From assembly GCF_014645375.1 (NCBI RefSeq), contig NZ_BMLT01000004.1, positions 186,001-250,000 on the forward strand: a stretch of DNA of 64,000 bases. Direction: 5' to 3'. The DNA is from Marinobacterium nitratireducens (GTDB lineage: Bacteria > Pseudomonadota > Gammaproteobacteria > Pseudomonadales > Balneatricaceae). Under the pieces are notes generated by a model. The model ran no database searches. It was not told where the DNA came from and saw only the letters and a list, made by a program, of their open reading frames with translations. Position numbers and translations under genes: made by a program. Shown here one piece after another: positions 37,601 to 44,896 of the stretch; the first letter of the stretch is position 1; every line of letters begins with the position of its first letter.

Positions 37601-37776
37601 AATTTTTCCAGAGACCAGCGATCCATGGGGACCTTGCTGGCATAGTTTCTCCCGGAAAGGAGGTTTTTAAAGAACAGCTCTGGATTGTTAGATCCGCCTG
37701 GAAATTTACACGCAGCGCCAACAACCGCGACTTTGACTTGCTCATAATCGCTAGTAGCGCCATCAGCATTTTCCAT
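31660..37776 (-). CDS. Single-module type I polyketide synthase (KS-AT-DH-psiER-KR-ACP)
   Basis: A 2038-residue PKS. KS ~15-435 with Cys188 (TACSSS), His323 and His359; AT ~540-860 with Ser632 (GHSVG) and YHS at 734-736, not the methylmalonyl YASH, so malonyl use is likely; DH ~905-1165 with His926 (HKVDGVAIMP) and Asp1097 (LLDGCFQ); a structural/degenerate ER stretch ~1390-1600 that lacks a glycine-rich NADPH loop; KR ~1677-1860 with TGGFGGLG, an LDD motif (1770-1772), Ser1815, Tyr1829 and Asn1833; ACP ~1960-2035 with Ser1995. No thioesterase or docking domain. Probably iterative. AAAGGAG precedes the ATG. Confidence 0.93.
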   Translation of the reverse strand: MENADGATSDYEQVKVAVVGAACKFPGGSNNPELFFKNLLSGRNYASKVPMDRWSLEKFSNASDSAGKAYVESGHFLHDYDYRGFDAEFFNLSPREVEFLDPQQRMLLELSWEALESAGLDPEQMAGSDTGVFVGGFTVDHLLNQLGAGARDTIASHSAAGATLTMLSNRISYAFDFHGPSFSLDTACSSSLVAFAQAVSSIESGQCEAALVGGVNFMLRPEYTIAMSKGRFLAKDGRSKSFDSRADGYGRGEGGGVVVLKSLAAAERDGDSVLAVVEGVGVNQDGRTSGITVPNPSAQRDLMKKVLSTSGCDAAEVNYVEAHGTGTGVGDPLETRAIAEVYGRDNDCCVGSVKASIGHLEAAAGIASVIKSVMMLRNNRVPPVAGLETVNPAIPERIFLPRSPVPLVADGQSARIAINSFGYGGTNAHLILSGRPEFNTRDGEKGVLREGQRLLPVSARDADALRARASQFVALLASDEVALDDVLFTASNRRAQLSHRLAVWGDSRQSLRAALQQYLDGELPPGASQNVRASSADKRIAFVYTGMGPQWHGMGRELYEHNEVFRRTLQDADAVFSKIAGFSILEEMLKDEEHSEIKRTEYAQPANLMVQLGLTAVLAAEGVTPDAVVGHSVGEVASAWASGMLTLEETLLVSCQRSRIQATTAGQGKMLALGVGEAAATELIAPYAGKVSLAAINSPASVTVAGDAACLDAILASATEQSLFARMLDVAVPYHSPVMEQLKPELRRQLAMLAPACARTALYSTVTGGTVGDAAEARRFDAEYWCDNVREPVHFAAAIRSMLADGYTTFVEIGPHPVLRRAIEEVFQEEGADAREVATLWMNKPEGLSVQQAVADIYTAGGGLDWQSREGGGRLVNLPAYPWQRKPLWRESLWQASDRTREQLDPLYGHDGADLNLSRLNYLDDHKVDGVAIMPAAGFLEALCESARERWPQLDARSGWSLRNIDILEALILDRERALNLNVIFDEFTSEAKLLASDSLSERDAVVHARAQLFPLRIKAVAQLGERAFEDFDGEAVDAARLYRELGELSLQYGPAFQSIVGLKRDRAQGEALVLLERPETAGEDSSMYVLHPSLLDGCFQSAIALLEPADGAYLPVSIDALQVFDTAPERMLCKVSIVEKSAAQIVVDFELADESGAVFAMVKRLTYAALRGACEPDRFPKGDYQRRWNEQPALESVDPNVTALAIIAGPMEPLADVLLEVGASVGIPCQRYAMEDLQDPSVLASASHIAYIAWSGLEPDWDPTGQGNAAELLTLLQGLNGAGCNGKLRVVTRLSSTVVEGDQVIPGQTAIAGFARVARNELEAQDIVIIDIDRVSADETMAQAQSLFVEIINAARIDEVAIRDSRRYAVELVRSKVLESASTVLVDDVSATPVSLAVAGNEISARVMTASPRLGVSEYRIRIDRLARQHGNETMMAVCATVLECGAGATRFSVGERVAGVLPYRLDSRQVVSESEALLVSAAAAAPEALQASHAIVEVQALLLEHACAAMAGAEVLVDDSALGGALGRRFERAGARVTRFDQFDAAAAQRFDLIAGPLAQWSRSLGFSSLAHEGQLVDLSPEPQPFALPSHCGGLVRAVTDLSGLRKSQAYARALEDIIREASEGRLPKTTEWGLQALLEQGAAESDPGGWQELLLCAGQAPFSAMGPDLPAFSADGSYLITGGFGGLGAEVARWLAAHGAGHIALVSRRGGATPGADLLIRDLEQAGASVSTHAVDMARADAVAELIRSLCRDAAPLKGVFHAAGVLDDQLLVDMPPESLARVMAVKAGGALSLHRALESLSVELEHFVLFSSIANLVGNSRQANYCAANGFLDGLAHLRRTRGLPALSVNFGAIAAVGMLEEDARIGQHLTQIGLAPLHVGTALRGLGRALVQGQTQVAIAEQIAWERWAAYETVGGDSPAFSKLVAESRDAANGDASLVAQLHQAVKSSSEAEGRAVLQNLIADVIAMVLKTSPERLKPDLAFDAFGVDSLMSTEIQINLDQAIGIGYSVVELLGHATINALVDKAFAEITAA

Positions 37777-38503
37777 GACCGAACTCCTTTCACCTAAAGT
37801 TTTTATCCATAGAGGCCGCCACTTCTGACGGCCAATTCTGAGCGCAACAACTCAACCCGACAGCTGTCATCGGGGAGCCAAAAGGATCCCCCGCGACGGC
37901 CGGAATGGAAGCGCTTATTGCATAGCTGAATATTACCGAAATGCCCGAAAGGCATTATTCAGACACACAGGAAAACGGCAAAAAGCGTATAGCCGTCAGT
38001 CGATATCAAGACAGCGCAACATTAAATCGCCAGACAAGAACGCCCACACACGCTTTAGATGACCTATAGCGATAGCTTGAATTCCTGCTGCACGATAACG
38101 TTCACATATTGCGCTTTGGTGACATGAAAATCGAAATTTTCATTCTGATTGATACCTTCCCTGGTTATTCTTCTATTACACAAAAATTACATAAAGCTCC
38201 GTCTTATGCTGTTCCGCAACCCGCATGTAGCGCTAGTCCACAGCCCTCTAAAGGGCGCATTTCGCAATTTTCCGAAACAGCACAGAAGCCTGCGTATTAT
38301 TCAAACCCCGGGGAATCTATCGCATCCACAAACATCTTTCAAACATTTGTTTTATATTAAGCATCCCTAATCAAGTGCGCCCAACGGACCTATAATCCAA
38401 TGGGCGCCAGGCTATCACTTTAAATGTCTCCACACAGCGACAATTAAGAGAATGCGAATATTATTGAGCCGCGCCGACCGATAGAACATCCGGTGGAAGG
38501 TTT
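37777..38503. promoter_or_regulatory. Long AT-richer leader upstream of the PKS operon
   Basis: 727 bases with no supported gene, clearly lower in G+C than the flanks. It must contain the promoter of the PKS operon (minus). Close to the start codon are AAAGGAG (ribosome-binding site) and, further up, an inverted repeat of the type TGCCTTTCGGGCA at about 37945-37957. The small frames on the plus strand here (up to 83 codons) look random. A region this long suggests regulation by unidentified factors or an upstream small RNA. Confidence 0.4.
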
Positions 38504-39445
38504 TCAAGGAGTATCCTGGTTGGCCCGGTACCAGTCGAGGGTTTCCCTGATCGCTATTTCATGGGGTGTGCTATCGTTGCCGAATCGGTCTTCGTATTTG
38601 CTGTGATCGACGATGTACTGCTGATCCCACTCGTACATCATCTCCTTCATCTCTTTCAGCATGGGATTGAACAGCCCCAGGAAGGAGACCATATGCTTTC
38701 CCGCAGCCCGCACCCTGACCGGCCTCTGCAGCTGCTCTTCGACAAGTGAAACCAGCTGCCGCGTGCTGACAGTCGGCGGGTTGGCGACATGCCACACCTG
38801 GCCAAAGGCATCGTCCTGGTCGCTCAGCCTGACCAATGCTCTGGCAAAGTCCTTTATGTAGGTATAGGTATGCGGCAGATCAACATTGCCCAGCAAATTA
38901 GCCGGCTTACCGGACAGCGCTGCCTTGAAAAACATATCGCCAAAGGCGGAATTGGTGACCAGTGGACCATAAAAATCAGATCCCCTTGCAATTACGACCT
39001 TCAAGTCGGCCTCGCTCAACAGCATCTCTGCCATTCTCGCCCGCACTTTTCCCTTGCGGGCTGTCGCTCTGCTGGGAAGCGACTCTGTTATCGGCAAGCC
39101 ACCGGTATCACCATAACCATAGAGATTATCGGCATAAACCAATTTGCAGCCTGCCCGTTTCGCTCCCTCCAGAATTCCTCTGGTCAGTGACGGAAATTTC
39201 TCAGGCCACTGCGTATAAGGTGGCATTGCACAATGAAACACGACATCCGCGCCTTTGCAGATCTGATAAACCTTTTCGGAATCGCTGGCATCTGCGGCCA
39301 TGAACTCGACCTGACCTGAAATCTCATGGGCAATTTTTCCGCTGCGACTCACGACCGCGACCTGCTTGCTTTGCTCAACCAGCATTTGAGCAACCCATAG
39401 TCCTAGTGGACCTGCACCGAAAACGATATTTCTTTGATTTTTCAT
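38504..39445 (-). CDS. NAD(P)-dependent reductase/epimerase (extended SDR)
   Basis: A 313-residue Rossmann enzyme: NIVFGAGPLGLWVAQML is the dinucleotide-binding start (GAGPLG), FMAADASDSEKVYQ follows, and VVFHCAMPPYTQWP and YADNLYGYGDTGG replace the usual YxxxK region, so the catalytic set is atypical. AAGGA seven bases before the ATG at 39445 fixes the start over a 23-codon longer frame. It lies on the same strand upstream of the PKS but 0.7 kb away, so it may be a separate transcript. A role in reducing the aminoketone product is conceivable but unproven. Confidence 0.72.
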   Translation of the reverse strand: MKNQRNIVFGAGPLGLWVAQMLVEQSKQVAVVSRSGKIAHEISGQVEFMAADASDSEKVYQICKGADVVFHCAMPPYTQWPEKFPSLTRGILEGAKRAGCKLVYADNLYGYGDTGGLPITESLPSRATARKGKVRARMAEMLLSEADLKVVIARGSDFYGPLVTNSAFGDMFFKAALSGKPANLLGNVDLPHTYTYIKDFARALVRLSDQDDAFGQVWHVANPPTVSTRQLVSLVEEQLQRPVRVRAAGKHMVSFLGLFNPMLKEMKEMMYEWDQQYIVDHSKYEDRFGNDSTPHEIAIRETLDWYRANQDTP

Positions 39446-39783
39446 GGATATCCTTGTAGTTGAAACCAGAGAAGCACTATCAGGCAAAGACCCTTTAAAG
39501 TAAGCGCGAGTCAATAAAGAATACAGAAGGTGACAGCCGCCATTATTTCAGCATCGCTAAAAAATCGAAAGTCGGCTATATCCCGAAAACGCGATTTTTC
39601 CGATGCAGCACACCGGAATCCTGGCACAGGATCGCCGATGAACTCGCGGTAAGCGTTCGTTTCATAATGATAGGAGCAGTTTTATGAAAGCGGACTATCG
39701 CGCCGCCGACCGGTAGAATCACCTGCCGCCGACGCGGGCCTACGACAGGCCTGCAAACGCAGGCCCCGGCCCGACAAGCGCCC
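39446..39783. other. Intergenic region, no gene seen
   Basis: These 338 bases between the SDR and GNAT genes hold only very short frames. A small perfect hairpin, GGCCTGC at 39748-39754 with GCAGGCC at 39759-39765, lies 18 bases past the SDR-side end of the GNAT gene region and could end minus-strand transcripts coming from upstream of the SDR spacer. It lacks a T-run. Confidence 0.35.
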
Positions 39784-40272
39784 TCAGGCTTCCAGCCATT
39801 TATACATGACCAGGGCGTCGACATAGCCCCTGGCGGGATGACGGAAGGCCTTCGGCAGCCGGCCGACGGTGGCGAATCCAAGCCGTGACCAGAGCCGCAC
39901 CGCGCCCTCGTTGCTCGACGCCACGAAGTTGAACTGCATGGCCTTGTAACCGAGATCACGGGCGACCTGCTGCGAGTGTTCGCACATCGCGCTGGCAAGC
40001 CCCCTTCCTCTGGCCGATGACGCCACCATGTAGCCGCAATTGCAGACATGATCGCCCGGGCCTGCCTGATTGGTCTTGATGTAATAGGTGCCGAGAATCT
40101 GACCGCCCTCTTCGGCCACGAAGGTCTTTCGGGGCGACTCGATCCAGAGCGCCCGGGCGGCCTCCTTCCCGATATCGCGCGGGTAGGCGTAGGTATCGCC
40201 GGCTCTGGCAATCTCGTGAAAGATCGGCCAGATGCGGTCGAAGTCTTTCGGCGTGGCTTCGCGAATATTCAT
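39784..40272 (-). CDS. GNAT family N-acetyltransferase
   Basis: A 162-residue acetyltransferase. IREATPKDFDRIWPIFHEI opens the fold, GYMVASSARGRGLASAMCEHS is the acetyl-CoA-binding motif A (RGRGLA), and NEGAVRLWSRLGFATVGRLP the conserved C-terminal strand-helix. The family sequence GDTYAYPRDI suggests a YhhY/phosphinothricin-type member, but the substrate is not known. The ATG at 40272 is used; the frame remains open further upstream without homology. Confidence 0.85.
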   Translation of the reverse strand: MNIREATPKDFDRIWPIFHEIARAGDTYAYPRDIGKEAARALWIESPRKTFVAEEGGQILGTYYIKTNQAGPGDHVCNCGYMVASSARGRGLASAMCEHSQQVARDLGYKAMQFNFVASSNEGAVRLWSRLGFATVGRLPKAFRHPARGYVDALVMYKWLEA

Positions 40273-40495
40273 GGCATCCGGTAAGCGTAAGTTGGATGGG
40301 GGAAACATCGCGAGTTTAGTACAGGGAGAGGGCCTGACTGAAGAGAACCGGGCAATGCCCGCGTGTACGGAGCGCGGCGACGCCGGCCGCTGTCGCCGGC
40401 GCGTTTTCGCCCCTTGCATGTCGGAACCAGACAATTCCGGGGATCAAACCGGCCCTAGAATAGCGGACCTTTTAAGCTGATTATCTGGAGCTGAC

Positions 40496-40840
40496 ATGTC
40501 CGATTTCATCACCGTTCTGCGCGAAACCTGCCCGACTCCGGTCGTAGACGCCACCAAGTGGACGCGCATCGGCGGCGACCCGCACACCGTGAACCTCAAC
40601 GCCTACGTTTCCAACGACGGCAGCAAGATCATGGGTACCTGGATCTGCACTCCCGGGAAGTTCGAAGTGAACTACGACAAGTGGGAATTCTGCCACTTCC
40701 TCGATGGCTACTGCATCATCACCCCGGAAGGCGAGGAACCCAAGCACCTGAAAGCCGGTGATGTCTTCGTGATCGAGCCCGGCATGAAAGGCACCTGGGA
40801 AGTGGTCGAGACCGTACGCAAATATTTCGTATTCGCCTGA
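40496..40840 (+). CDS. Cupin domain protein (DUF861)
   Basis: A 114-residue single-domain cupin: SKIMGTWICTPGKFEVNYDKWEFCHFLDGYCIITPEGEEP followed by GDVFVIEPGMKGTWEVVE. The pattern around WEFCHFL and GDVFVIEPG is that of DUF861, related to (S)-ureidoglycine aminohydrolase-like cupins, but the usual full set of metal His residues is not evident. Function unknown. Short spacing to a palindrome after the stop (GGGCC...GGCCC) may end transcription. Confidence 0.8.
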   Translation: MSDFITVLRETCPTPVVDATKWTRIGGDPHTVNLNAYVSNDGSKIMGTWICTPGKFEVNYDKWEFCHFLDGYCIITPEGEEPKHLKAGDVFVIEPGMKGTWEVVETVRKYFVFA

Positions 40841-40904
40841 TTCCCAATCCCGGCAGGTTGGGCCTCCCCGGGGCCCGACCGCTTCAACAACCGGATGAAG
40901 ATAT

Positions 40905-41447
40905 TTAATAACCTGCCGATTGATCAGCAGGTATTTCCTGCTGATCTACGAAAATCAGCTCAGAGGTATCAAAGCCAAGCTCGGACGAAACCCGCTTGAA
41001 CCTTTCGATCACGTCGTCATCCAGCCTGGGGGTTCGCGAAAGCAGCCACAGGTAGCTCGTATCCGGACCTGAAACGAATGCATACTCGTAGCCGGTCTGC
41101 TCCAGCTCAAAAACCACATAGGACCCATAAAACGGACCGAAGAAGGAAACCTTGAGATAGCCTTTATCCGAACCCTCGACAAAGTATGCTTTTCCCTGCG
41201 CCACTTTCCATGCCTCGTCCTCGGTGGAGTAGCCTCGATTGACCACCGCAACGCCACCATCATCACGCATCGAATATTCCGCAGTCACTCGTTCCAGGCC
41301 CCTTTCGAAGGAGTGATCCAGACGCGCGATTTCGTACCATTTCCCCAGGTAGCGATCCAGCTCGAAGTTATCCACCGGCGTGACCTTGTCCGGCATTCCA
41401 ACACAACCCGTCAAAAGCAGAATGAATACAATATAACCAACTCTCAT
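40905..41447 (-). CDS. Outer-membrane lipocalin (Blc-like lipoprotein)
   Basis: A 180-residue lipoprotein. The signal ends LLLTGC, a lipobox with Cys as the first mature residue. The lipocalin signature FELDRYLGKWYEIARLDHSFERG has the GxW motif; the second conserved stretch is YLWLLSRTP. Blc proteins bind lysophospholipids at the outer membrane and help in membrane stress. The ATG at 41447 has AAGG at a good distance, whereas the ATG two codons earlier overlaps that site. Confidence 0.9.
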   Translation of the reverse strand: MRVGYIVFILLLTGCVGMPDKVTPVDNFELDRYLGKWYEIARLDHSFERGLERVTAEYSMRDDGGVAVVNRGYSTEDEAWKVAQGKAYFVEGSDKGYLKVSFFGPFYGSYVVFELEQTGYEYAFVSGPDTSYLWLLSRTPRLDDDVIERFKRVSSELGFDTSELIFVDQQEIPADQSAGY

Positions 41448-41473
41448 CGTCATACCTTCTGTGCTCGTCCAGG

Positions 41474-42385
41474 TTAGCCAGCCACCCTATTGCGACCGCT
41501 TCTCTTTGCCTTGTACAGCATACTGTCGGACAAACCTATGAGAACGCGCTCATCCTGGGCGATGTCCGGAATCACCGTTGACAAGCCAATGCTGGCCGTG
41601 ACATGACCTCCCAAAGACGAGTGCTTGTTCTCAATTTTCAATCCCTCGATCTTCTTGAGTAACTTATCCGCAAGTAACCGGCTTTGCTCCCGGGTGGTAT
41701 CCCCCCAAACCAGAGCAAATTCTTCACCGCCATACCGGGCACAGATATCTCCTGGTCTGGCCGCGAGCTCCTTAAGCACACCGGCAACCTTTACCAGGCA
41801 TTCGTCCCCAGCCTGGTGGCCGTACGTATCGTTTAGTAACTTAAAATAATCCAGATCGACCATCGCCAGGCTGATCGGCTTTTTGAGCCTGCGGCATCGT
41901 CGCCACTCCAGGCTAAGAAACTCATCGAAAGCACGACGATTGTAAATCTGCGTAAGACCGTCTCTTCTGGCCAGGTTTTCAACCTCCTTCTCAGCCAGTT
42001 TTCTCTCGGTTATATTCTGATGCGATATTACAAAAAACTCATCTCCGTCTGACTCGAATGCTGTGACACGCATCATAAACCAGCGCTTTTCATCGAGGCT
42101 ATGACAGGGGTACTCGAAGTAGAATTCCTCTCTTCGGTGATCCATCACCTCTCTTATACCGCTTCCAGCACAAGCACCAAATTCATCACCCATAGACGCT
42201 GCTTTGTCGCACTCAGCCAGATAATTTACTCCAATCCAGTCATCACCCAGCAGACAGGCATTTTTATTACCGAAATACGACCAGCTCCTATTGGCAAACC
42301 GTATGGCGCCTGTCGTATCAATTACCACCAAATGCTCGGTTATTGAGTCAAGCGTTCTTTTCAGAAACTCAATTGAGTTTTTCAT
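41474..42385 (-). CDS. Diguanylate cyclase with PAS sensor
   Basis: A 303-residue cytoplasmic signalling protein. The N-terminal PAS domain (~8-130, with DTTGAIRFANRSW and a HQNITERK end) is followed by a GGDEF domain with intact active site GGEEF at 219-223 and an I-site RPGD at 210-213, so it should make c-di-GMP and be feedback-inhibited. A typical LARRDGLTQIYNRRAF start of the catalytic domain is visible. It lies 26 bp upstream of the lipocalin gene on the same strand and may be co-transcribed. Signal unknown. Confidence 0.93.
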   Translation of the reverse strand: MKNSIEFLKRTLDSITEHLVVIDTTGAIRFANRSWSYFGNKNACLLGDDWIGVNYLAECDKAASMGDEFGACAGSGIREVMDHRREEFYFEYPCHSLDEKRWFMMRVTAFESDGDEFFVISHQNITERKLAEKEVENLARRDGLTQIYNRRAFDEFLSLEWRRCRRLKKPISLAMVDLDYFKLLNDTYGHQAGDECLVKVAGVLKELAARPGDICARYGGEEFALVWGDTTREQSRLLADKLLKKIEGLKIENKHSSLGGHVTASIGLSTVIPDIAQDERVLIGLSDSMLYKAKRSGRNRVAG

Positions 42386-42677
42386 TCAATAAAACCTTAA
42401 ATTTCATACCGCGCCCCTTGTTATGGTTATTGACGTCGCCAAAGGCTTCAGTATCGCCCAGCCCCAAGGGGTTTCAAGTAACCGCCTGAAAAACTGAAGG
42501 CACTTCTACGTCAACCGCCATGCCGGTGCTTGTGGTGAGCGCCATGTCCCCCGTCACGGTATCCTCTCAGGGCCACGTACCTGTTGATCTGGTGTTTGTC
42601 GAAAAGCGTCTGGGTGTCGGCTCGCTGCACGCTGCACGCTGCTGAGACCCAGCTCGGCGGCAAGTTCAAACCTTCCT

Positions 42678-43133
42678 TTATATCTCTTCGAAAGGGGCCC
42701 GCCAGGCACTTCCCAGCTCCTCCTTCATGGTTATCGTGAGGCGATACGCCGGTTGCTGCAGGAATTCGAGCGGCAGCATATCTTGGGATATGGCTTCACC
42801 GGGAATAAGGCTGGAGAACTCTATCATTGCCTTCTTCACGGAATCACCTTCTACAAGGCTCAAGCGTCCAAAGAACAATTCCTGATAGCGGGTTCTGGCT
42901 TTATAAAAATCCTCGATGGATTCCGTAGTCGCCATGGTGGACGCAGCTGCAGAGGTTTCCAGAAACATCTGCAGCTTGGTATTCCAGAAGGTGGTGTAGA
43001 ACTCTTTCTCTTTGGTATCGGTATAGGTGTGATATGCCCAAATCGCCGCAATCAATGCACCGACCAGCGTAAGCCCCTTGATCGACAGATCCATTGTCTT
43101 GTAGGGGTCCGATTTCATTTCGTGTTTCTCCAT
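42678..43133 (-). CDS. Hypothetical single-pass membrane protein
   Basis: A 151-residue protein: a short polar N-terminus, one membrane segment (LSIKGLTLVGALIAAIWAYHT, ~16-36) and a helical soluble part (~40-150). I do not recognise a family. An in-frame ATG five codons in is preceded by GGAG and could be the true start. It stands between a 290-bp gap and the YgjP-like gene, all on the minus strand. Its function cannot be inferred. Confidence 0.55.
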   Translation of the reverse strand: MEKHEMKSDPYKTMDLSIKGLTLVGALIAAIWAYHTYTDTKEKEFYTTFWNTKLQMFLETSAAASTMATTESIEDFYKARTRYQELFFGRLSLVEGDSVKKAMIEFSSLIPGEAISQDMLPLEFLQQPAYRLTITMKEELGSAWRAPFEEI

Positions 43134-43272
43134 GACCGCAATCTGTTATCTCGGGGCATCTTCGGGAAATCGCTGCAAACAGACTCTGACACCGCAGAGC
43201 CCACAAAAAACTTCAGTATAAGAGCCAGCGGGCACTTCAGCGAGCCGACTGATGACATCGGCTTCCCTATTC

Positions 43273-43785
43273 TCACCAAAGTTCGCCGAAACGGTCGCGA
43301 TGACACAGGTAAAGTCGCAGATCGAATTCCAGCTGATGGTAGTCCGGTTCCATGTAACAGCAGAGCTTGTAAAAAGCCTTGTCGTGATTCTTCTCGCGTA
43401 AATGAGCCAGTTCGTGAACCAGGATCATTCGCAGAAAGGGTTCCGGCACCCTGCGAAACAGCGACGAGATCCGGATCTCGTTTTTCGCTTTCAGCTTGCT
43501 CCCCTGCACCCGCGAGACATAGGTATGCAGCCCCAGCGCATTGTTGATGACATGAATCCTGTCGTCGTAGACCACCTTGCTGATCGGCGATGAACTGCGC
43601 ATAAAGCAGCTTTTGATCTGCTGGGCGCAATCGTACAAGGCCCGCTCCGACCCCAGCCCATGCACCTGCGGATACTTCTTCAACAGCCAGGCACCGGACT
43701 TTTCGCTATCCAGCAGCCGCTGCGCCTGCTGCTGGATCTCCGGACTGTAACAGCTGAGGTAGTTGGACGTTTTGGACGAGCTCAT
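43273..43785 (-). CDS. YgjP/WLM-type metallopeptidase-like protein
   Basis: A 170-residue zinc metallopeptidase-like protein of the SprT/YgjP group. The motif HELAHLREKNHDKAFY contains HExxH plus the downstream His, and SRVQGSKLKAKNEIRISSLF fits the family strand before it. E. coli YgjP has been reported to act as a UTP pyrophosphatase, so hydrolase activity need not be proteolytic. The ATG at 43785 gives the family-like start; a longer frame to 43926 has no homology. Cytoplasmic, no signal peptide. Confidence 0.82.
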   Translation of the reverse strand: MSSSKTSNYLSCYSPEIQQQAQRLLDSEKSGAWLLKKYPQVHGLGSERALYDCAQQIKSCFMRSSSPISKVVYDDRIHVINNALGLHTYVSRVQGSKLKAKNEIRISSLFRRVPEPFLRMILVHELAHLREKNHDKAFYKLCCYMEPDYHQLEFDLRLYLCHRDRFGELW

Positions 43786-43813
43786 GGCGGGCAAGGAACC
43801 GTAATGAAAGAAA

Positions 43814-44089
43814 TTACGGGGACAGTATACCGGTTTCCGGCTGCCATCTCGCACTGCCGACAAAACAGCAAAGCTGCCGCCCGAAGCAGGTCTCGTGAAA
43901 CGCCCCCGGCAACCGTTGCGACTCATCCACTGCCTGGTTCAGCCTGCGCAGCCGGGAAAGCTTAATACCGCATAACTCGACCAGCTCCCGGGTCAGCCCT
44001 AAACCACCCGGATGAAGGCTGTCGAGCGGCAGCACTCCCGATTCGACCAGGGCCTCGAGGGAAGGCTTGTCAGTCAGGTTCATGAGCAT
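43814..44089 (-). pseudogene. N-terminal fragment of a SAM-dependent methyltransferase
   Basis: A 91-codon frame whose first half, LTDKPSLEALVESGVLPLDS then LHPGGLGLTRELVELCGI, resembles the start of class I methyltransferases where 'HPGGL.LT..L..LCG' precedes motif I. The SAM-binding DLGCGxG loop never appears; the frame continues KLSRLRRLNQAVDES and ends. It is therefore probably a decayed gene. It overlaps nothing else. The reading is by eye and should be treated as tentative. Confidence 0.4.
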
Positions 44090-44128
44090 CGTATAGGTGG
44101 AAATTCAGGCTCCCTTGGAAAGCGATTA

Positions 44129-44896
44129 TCATCTGGCTAGTCCCGGATCCTGACGTACCAGACGCCCCCAGGCGTCGAAGACCGGACATGAACAGCTTGC
44201 ACCTGCCGGCAATACCTGTCCCAGGCGACAGACGCCAAAACCGGTTTGGCAAGCATAGGCCGGAGGAGGCTGAGATATGCGAGGCTGACGCTCTGTGAAA
44301 TCAAACCTGCTAGACCAATTACCGCCACAGTTTGTAAAACCTGTTCGAACCGCATGGTGGCGCTGTTGCCATCCCGGGTGGGTGGGTGCGGGATATGCCG
44401 CGATAGCACGCAGGGAATTTTCGATCTGTTGGGTACTTCCCCCTACTCTTGCCAATGCACAGCCTGCCCACGCATCCGCCTTCAGCTCACGCGACCAGGA
44501 ATTGTTCATCCAGGCTGGCGTCGAATGAAAGTCTATATGGTGACCGAACTCATGGGCGAGGATTCCGAAAGTCGCTCCACCGCCATAGCGGTTAGCAATA
44601 TCATTCATAAAATCGGGGTTGTAGGCGATTTTTGATTCTCCCGGCGCAATTGCCTGTGCCATTGCATTTGGGGTGCTATGATTACTTGTCAGGAAGTACC
44701 TGCCGCAACCTGTTGGACACAGAGCCCGGTATATTGTATCCAGCTCAGAAGAAGCTCTCTGACCTGGCCGCTGGTCATAGTTTGGATTGTACTGCTGGCC
44801 GGGTGAGACGCCGAGGCTACACATAAGCCGGGCATTGGCATCAACGACAAAAAAGACCCCGAAAATAAAAACCAGCGCTTTGGCAAACGAGCTCAT
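44129..44896 (-). CDS. Secreted gluzincin-type metallopeptidase-like protein
   Basis: A 255-residue exported protein. A signal peptide (MSSFAKALVFIFGVFFVVDANA) is followed by a domain with IAYNPDFMNDIANRYGG and the zinc motif HEFGH in ILAHEFGHHIDFH; SRELKADAWAGCAL supplies the third ligand (Glu) of an ELKADAWAG motif known from M48-like and putative-zinc-peptidase families. The C-terminal part is Cys-rich (~195-250, with YACQTGFGVCRLGQ and CSCPVFDAWG), probably disulfide-bonded. Periplasmic or secreted; substrate unknown. Confidence 0.8.
   Translation of the reverse strand: MSSFAKALVFIFGVFFVVDANARLMCSLGVSPGQQYNPNYDQRPGQRASSELDTIYRALCPTGCGRYFLTSNHSTPNAMAQAIAPGESKIAYNPDFMNDIANRYGGGATFGILAHEFGHHIDFHSTPAWMNNSWSRELKADAWAGCALARVGGSTQQIENSLRAIAAYPAPTHPGWQQRHHAVRTGFTNCGGNWSSRFDFTERQPRISQPPPAYACQTGFGVCRLGQVLPAGASCSCPVFDAWGRLVRQDPGLAR

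Noticed and set aside
38109-38360. 83-codon plus-strand frame in the PKS leader
   Set aside because: AT-rich random-looking translation, no ribosome-binding site; the region is better explained as non-coding.
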